IMG/VR virus record: IMGVR_UViG_3300037883_000323
Span: 1-33,213 of that record
Direction: 5' to 3' (one strand)
Origin: a virus
Length of the DNA: 33,213 bases
Shown here: positions 30,055 to 33,213 of the stretch, piece after piece
Position numbering within the stretch: the stretch's first letter is position 1
Layout of the letters: each line of letters begins with the position of its first letter
Position numbers and translations under genes: made by a program
Notes under the pieces: generated by a model
Told to the model about the DNA's origin: nothing
The model's database searches: none
Seen by the model: only the letters and a program-made list of their open reading frames with translations

Positions 30055-30858
30055 ATGCGCCCCTCAGACTTGCCAAGCGTCGAGCAGCTAGCCAGAAAAA
30101 GACGGCACGGTCATAAGATTCGTTATGTGGCTGGCTGTCGGTGCTGGCGTTGCCGGGCAGGGAACGCTGCCTACGAGAAGCAACTCGAAGAGAACCGCCG
30201 ACTGGATGGTCCTAATGACAATGTACCAACCGATCGCGTAAGAGCACATCTCAAATACCTGCAGAAGTTCGGGATGGGTGTTAAGACTGTAGCTAAACAC
30301 GCGCGCGTTTCCAAGACTGGCCTGGCTGAAATTGTATGGTATGGCAAGAAGCTAATGAGGAGACGTAGCGAGGCACGAGTTCTCGCTGTCCAACCCACAC
30401 TCGACACCCTGCCAAGGCATTTGAACATTCCCGCTGCCGAGACCCTCTCGAAGATCGAGCAATTGATTCGATGGGGATATCCCAAATCTCTGATTAGCCA
30501 GCATGGAATGGGTGCAGCCACGGTCGGGCTACAGATTCGCTCGCTGAATGGAAAGATTCCCACAGTAACAGTAAAAACGGCTGTGAAGATACGAGATTTT
30601 TTTGCAGAGATCGAGGGCATTCGCCGTGCATGGCAGGAAAGACGTGGGGCCATCCCGCGCGGGCACTTCGTCTATTGGAAACGGAGTAAGCGCAGTTGCC
30701 GCATTCAGGAACTGGAATTGCAGCCCTTCGCACGCACCTATAACTACAACTACATTTACCCGCCAGAGCTGAAAGAAGTGATGCGATTGGCGAACAAACT
30801 CAAACGCACCTACCAAGCCAGGAGTCGCCATGAAAAACAGCTTAGAAGATCTTCGTAA
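30055..30858 (+). CDS. Actinophage-style HTH protein
   Basis: The 267-residue protein opens with a basic stretch and GCRCWRCRAGNAAYE (27-41), then VRAHLKYLQKFGMGVKTVAKHARVSKTGLAEI, and later LSKIEQLIRWGYPKSLISQHGM. The order of a CxC..C patch, a GMG helix with HTH, and a second HTH is very like regulatory proteins widespread in Actinobacteria and their phages. The C-terminal part is Arg/Lys-rich. Probably a DNA-binding regulator. The ATG has no clear ribosome binding site. It overlaps the next gene by 29 bases. Confidence 0.7.
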   Translation: MRPSDLPSVEQLARKRRHGHKIRYVAGCRCWRCRAGNAAYEKQLEENRRLDGPNDNVPTDRVRAHLKYLQKFGMGVKTVAKHARVSKTGLAEIVWYGKKLMRRRSEARVLAVQPTLDTLPRHLNIPAAETLSKIEQLIRWGYPKSLISQHGMGAATVGLQIRSLNGKIPTVTVKTAVKIRDFFAEIEGIRRAWQERRGAIPRGHFVYWKRSKRSCRIQELELQPFARTYNYNYIYPPELKEVMRLANKLKRTYQARSRHEKQLRRSS

Positions 30859-31075
30859 TCATCTCTTTGAAACCATCGAGAAATTGAGCGATGCAAAAGA
30901 GCCAATGGACATTAACCGCGCAAGGGTCATCAATCACACCGCTCAAGTACTGATCAATTCTGGAAAGCTCGAAGTGCAGCTTATGCAAGCAACAGGGAAT
31001 GAATCGGGCGGCGGATTTTTCAAAAAGTCACAACCAGCTTTGATAGCCGGCACCAACGGCAAAGACAAGAAATGA
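30830..31075 (+). CDS. Conserved small phage protein
   Basis: The 81-residue protein begins SLEDLRNHLFETIEKLSDAKEPMDINRARVINHTAQ, a pattern I know from many small phage proteins of proteobacterial phages, near replication or recombination genes. Its function is not known. It is helical with a flexible Gly/Lys end. The start is ATG with CAGGAG, inside the end of the HTH gene. Confidence 0.7.
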   Translation: MKNSLEDLRNHLFETIEKLSDAKEPMDINRARVINHTAQVLINSGKLEVQLMQATGNESGGGFFKKSQPALIAGTNGKDKK

Positions 31076-31123
31076 GAAGGCATCATCATCCCCAATTTGA
31101 CGGAGCCCCAAGGAGAAAACGCA

Positions 31124-31789
31124 ATGAAGCAAATGCTGAAAGTACTCGCACTGACGGCGTTAACGTTGGTGTTTGCAATTGGAATAATAACCGCCTGCGG
31201 AGGCCGTGGACCCAACCCTTCTTCGACGGCAGATAACTTTTTTTCTTTTGATTGGAACCCGGCTCATCTGCTCGGTCGCACTTCCGGGACAAACCTGGCC
31301 GACAGTTCCGGTGCGTTCATCGTGAGCGCCCAGAGCACGACGCCTGGAGGAGGCAATCTATCAGGCTTCCGTGATCGTGTGTCTCCCAGCTCGGCCAGGG
31401 CAGCAACTGTGATCTTTGGTTTGGGCCGCTGGTCTTCCGGCTCTTGCGATGATGCCAGGACTCCGGATTCTTCGGTAGGAGTTGCCATTCCGCAGAACGG
31501 CCAAGTGGGGCAGCTCTCCGTCGATGCTGTGGGGACAGGTACAGCAGCCGACTCTGGCTTTATGGAGTTGAAGATCATCCACAGCGATTCGACTGAGACA
31601 ATTCTGCCGATCACTTGCACGCTCGGCATCTCTAACCCTGGCGCAAGAGTTCATTGTGAAGATAAGAGCGCTGCTCACAATACTAACGTCTCGTCGGGCG
31701 ACCAGTTCTCAGCCAGGATTTTTTACAACGGCGGGGATATCTATAACGCGATCCGCGTCAACGTTCAATACGCGGTTCCAACATTCTGA
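31124..31789 (+). CDS. Phage-encoded lipoprotein
   Basis: From the ATG at 31124 (AAGGAG ten bases upstream) the product has 221 residues. It starts with a lipoprotein signal (MKQMLKVLALTALTLVFAIG) ending in the lipobox ITAC, with the lipid-bearing Cys at 25. The mature part has a Ser/Gly-rich linker and a beta-rich domain with four cysteines (SGSCDD, ITCTLG, VHCED and the lipid site). An early lipoprotein may block superinfection by shielding a receptor, but this is inferred. The frame opens nine codons upstream; I chose the ATG with the ribosome site. Confidence 0.75.
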   Translation: MKQMLKVLALTALTLVFAIGIITACGGRGPNPSSTADNFFSFDWNPAHLLGRTSGTNLADSSGAFIVSAQSTTPGGGNLSGFRDRVSPSSARAATVIFGLGRWSSGSCDDARTPDSSVGVAIPQNGQVGQLSVDAVGTGTAADSGFMELKIIHSDSTETILPITCTLGISNPGARVHCEDKSAAHNTNVSSGDQFSARIFYNGGDIYNAIRVNVQYAVPTF

Positions 31790-31795
31790 AGAAAA

Positions 31796-31935
31796 GGCGG
31801 GGGCTTGTGTCCCGCCTGAGACTCTCATTGGCGTGTTCATCAGTTGATTCAGGGAATACAGACGAATCCGGCCCTGCCGTTTGGTGAGCGTCAAGGGGAT
31901 GCCCAGAGCATCCCCAGTCTCAGGGAGGACACAAG
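31796..31935 (+). promoter_or_regulatory. Long-range RNA stem covering a ribosome binding site
   Basis: Arm 31804-31823 pairs with arm 31916-31935 at 18 of 20 positions. The right arm contains AGGGAGG, the best ribosome binding site for the gene that follows. A second hairpin, GGCGGG (31796-31801) with CCCGCC (31811-31816), uses the same left-arm bases and would free the site. A third hairpin, GGGGATGC (31895-31902) with GCATCCCC (31908-31915), is next to the right arm. This is a switch-like layout; no ligand is known. Confidence 0.55.
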
Positions 31936-31936
31936 T

Positions 31937-32446
31937 TTGCAGGTGCAGGCCAGGGACATTTACGCAGGCTCAGATGGCGAGCTTACAAAGCGTTTCTATG
32001 CGCGCCTTGAAGATCGCGGCCACATAGGTATCGTGGCGGTTAATCTTTTTCGTGCGCAGAAGTGCTCAGCGCGCGCCAAAGTGTATAGAGGCGGCGTTCG
32101 CGGTTACGGTTCATTCAAGCGCTTGGCTTACGACCGCAAGGCATGGGCGCTGAGAAACTTATGTTCTGTCCTTGAGCAGCACGGAAATGATCTTAATATC
32201 CGTTTCGGATGGAAAGAAGACCCCTTGGAATACTTCGCAAGCTGGGTGTTGTATGTAGACCTTCCAAATGGCCAGGTTAGCTTTCACAACATTTCTCGGC
32301 TTGCTGGACCGGATTATCCAGGCCAGTGGGACGGCCAGCACTTGAGTTGTAATCGAGTCTTAGACTTCTGCGATGCCGTCCTCGATGGAGGCACAGTCGT
32401 ACCAGCCCTGCAACAATCTTGCGGACAACAAGGGAGCCTATTTTAA
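31937..32446 (+). CDS. Hypothetical phage protein (WVLYVDLPNGQVSFH family)
   Basis: The core stretches VAVNLFRAQKCSARAKVYRG, WVLYVDLPNGQVSFHN and GPDYPGQWDGQ form a pattern I recall from phage and plasmid proteins of unknown function. From the TTG at 31937, which has AGGGAGG eight bases upstream, the product has 169 residues. An upstream in-frame TTG at 31844 would give 200 residues but has no ribosome binding site and a low-complexity start. The site for the preferred start lies in a long-range RNA stem. Function unknown. Confidence 0.7.
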   Translation: MQVQARDIYAGSDGELTKRFYARLEDRGHIGIVAVNLFRAQKCSARAKVYRGGVRGYGSFKRLAYDRKAWALRNLCSVLEQHGNDLNIRFGWKEDPLEYFASWVLYVDLPNGQVSFHNISRLAGPDYPGQWDGQHLSCNRVLDFCDAVLDGGTVVPALQQSCGQQGSLF

Positions 32447-32448
32447 AG

Positions 32449-32646
32449 ATGGCCAGATTCTGTATGTGTGGTTGCGGCAGAAAACTTTTGAAAGAAGATG
32501 GGTTGACCGATTACAACAGAATGTTTTTTTCAAAGCAATGTCGTGCCCAAGATAAGAAGAATAAGCTCCGGGATGATAGGGCAAGGATCAAAGCTCAGGA
32601 TCGTTGTCCTAAATGTGGCCAGCTCATCAATAAAGATAAAAAGTAA
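32449..32646 (+). CDS. Small zinc-finger protein
   Basis: From the ATG at 32449 the product has 65 residues with MARFCMCGCGRKL at the start (C5, C7, C9), another Cys at 31, and CPKCGQLI (C53, C56) near the end. The FCxCGCG opening is common in small phage and plasmid zinc proteins. The middle is very basic and helical (KKNKLRDDRARIKAQ). GGGAG lies about 13 bases upstream. It starts two bases after the previous stop. Probably binds nucleic acid. Confidence 0.68.
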   Translation: MARFCMCGCGRKLLKEDGLTDYNRMFFSKQCRAQDKKNKLRDDRARIKAQDRCPKCGQLINKDKK

Positions 32647-32673
32647 GCAGCACCTGTCTGTCTGATTCTCAAA

Positions 32674-33213
32674 ATGCCTGCCGCAGAAATATCGCGCGAT
32701 CAGTTGAAGCGACTGCAAACGCTGTGGTCTCAATACGCCCGGCGTGAGATGTGGGAAGATTCATCCAGGGCGCGGAGAATAGCGTGGGCATCTTCCGTTA
32801 CCAAACGCGAACTCTCCAGCTTCAACGATCTGACTGGCTCTGAAGCATCCACGCTGATTAACCTTCTCCAGGCTGAAATGGGCATCGCCGAAACCTCGCC
32901 GGCCAGGGCCAAGCGCAGATACCGTTCAGCCATCAAGGACCGCGACCAGGCCCGCGCCGCTGGTACTGAAGGGCGCAGAGGATCATCGAACAGCGTCACG
33001 ATGGCGACATCTGAAGACCTGGCTATGATCGATGCCCAGCTTACATTAATGGATTGGACACGCGCCCGCCTGGATGCGTTCCTGGCGTCATCCTCATCTC
33101 CTCTAGGTAAGCGTTCCAACCCTCAATTGCGCACCGTCGCTGATGTAAATCGAGTGATGTGGGCGCTAAAGCGCATCGCCAAAAAATCAAAATCAGTTGA
33201 GGTGCAGGCGTGA
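32674..33213 (+). CDS. GemA/gp16-like regulatory protein
   Basis: The 179-residue protein begins ISRDQLKRLQTLWSQYAR, then RRIAWASSVTKRELSSFNDLTGSEASTLINLLQAEMG (about 34-70). This is the layout of gp16/GemA-like phage proteins, where an LT.xEA helix ends the domain. GemA affects host gene expression and DNA supercoiling in Mu. The second half is basic and helical, with NRVMWALKRIAKKSK at the end. The ATG has no clear ribosome binding site. The stop is the last codon of the window, so the early operon may continue beyond. Confidence 0.65.
   Translation: MPAAEISRDQLKRLQTLWSQYARREMWEDSSRARRIAWASSVTKRELSSFNDLTGSEASTLINLLQAEMGIAETSPARAKRRYRSAIKDRDQARAAGTEGRRGSSNSVTMATSEDLAMIDAQLTLMDWTRARLDAFLASSSSPLGKRSNPQLRTVADVNRVMWALKRIAKKSKSVEVQA

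Noticed and set aside
31796-31816. GGCGGG/CCCGCC hairpin as a rho-independent terminator of the lipoprotein gene
   Set aside because: No T-run follows, and the 3' arm also takes part in the long-range stem, so I treat it as part of the leader.

Overview
The window is most of a Mu-like transposable (pro)phage with a siphovirus-type tail. A late block on the minus strand (1 to about 18.7 kb) and an early block on the plus strand (21.8 to 33.2 kb) diverge from one control region at about 21.56-21.81 kb. Both window edges fall exactly at gene ends, so neither phage terminus nor any host flank is visible. The host cannot be proved from sequence. Several accessory proteins, especially the seven-helix membrane protein at 20.5-21.3 kb, resemble families I associate with soil Acidobacteriota; this is inference from memory.

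Late block, in its own direction of transcription (high to low coordinates): exported, hypothetical and membrane genes (21.6-18.5 kb); a lysis-like or membrane set (18.4-16.7 kb); a Mu-syntenic packaging and head module with gp26-position protein, gp27 small terminase, gp28 large terminase, gp29/DUF935 portal, gpF, gpI protease/scaffold, DUF2190 decoration protein, major capsid, a secreted-looking protein, gp36/DUF1320, gpG, gp37/DUF1834 and a gp38-position protein; then a siphovirus tail module with a tail tube carrying an Ig-like insertion, two genes in the tail-chaperone position, a 1093-residue tape measure and a tail-tip protein with carbohydrate-binding-like modules. No contractile sheath gene lies between the gp38-position gene and the tail tube, and no endolysin is visible.

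Control region: two good sigma70-type promoters point away from each other across an A-tract spacer. Each has the word AATCAGATT, within longer inverted repeats, at its start site. The first rightward gene is a 75-residue winged-helix protein that probably binds them.

Early block: this regulator is followed by a MuA-type DDE transposase of 666 residues and a MuB-type ATPase, then a chain of about 20 small genes, many joined by ATGA, TAATG or TTGA overlaps. It includes several Cys-rich zinc-binding proteins, an ASCH-domain protein with an added Cys pair module, a Fis-like HTH protein, an actinophage-style HTH protein, a lipoprotein and a GemA/gp16-like protein at the window end.

The most interesting non-coding signals are three tandem hairpins with identical-type 8-nt loops but different stems (5.80-5.87 kb), a 40-bp palindrome beside the membrane/lysis genes (17.26-17.30 kb), and a long-range inverted repeat that would pair with a ribosome binding site and competes with an upstream hairpin (31.80-31.94 kb).
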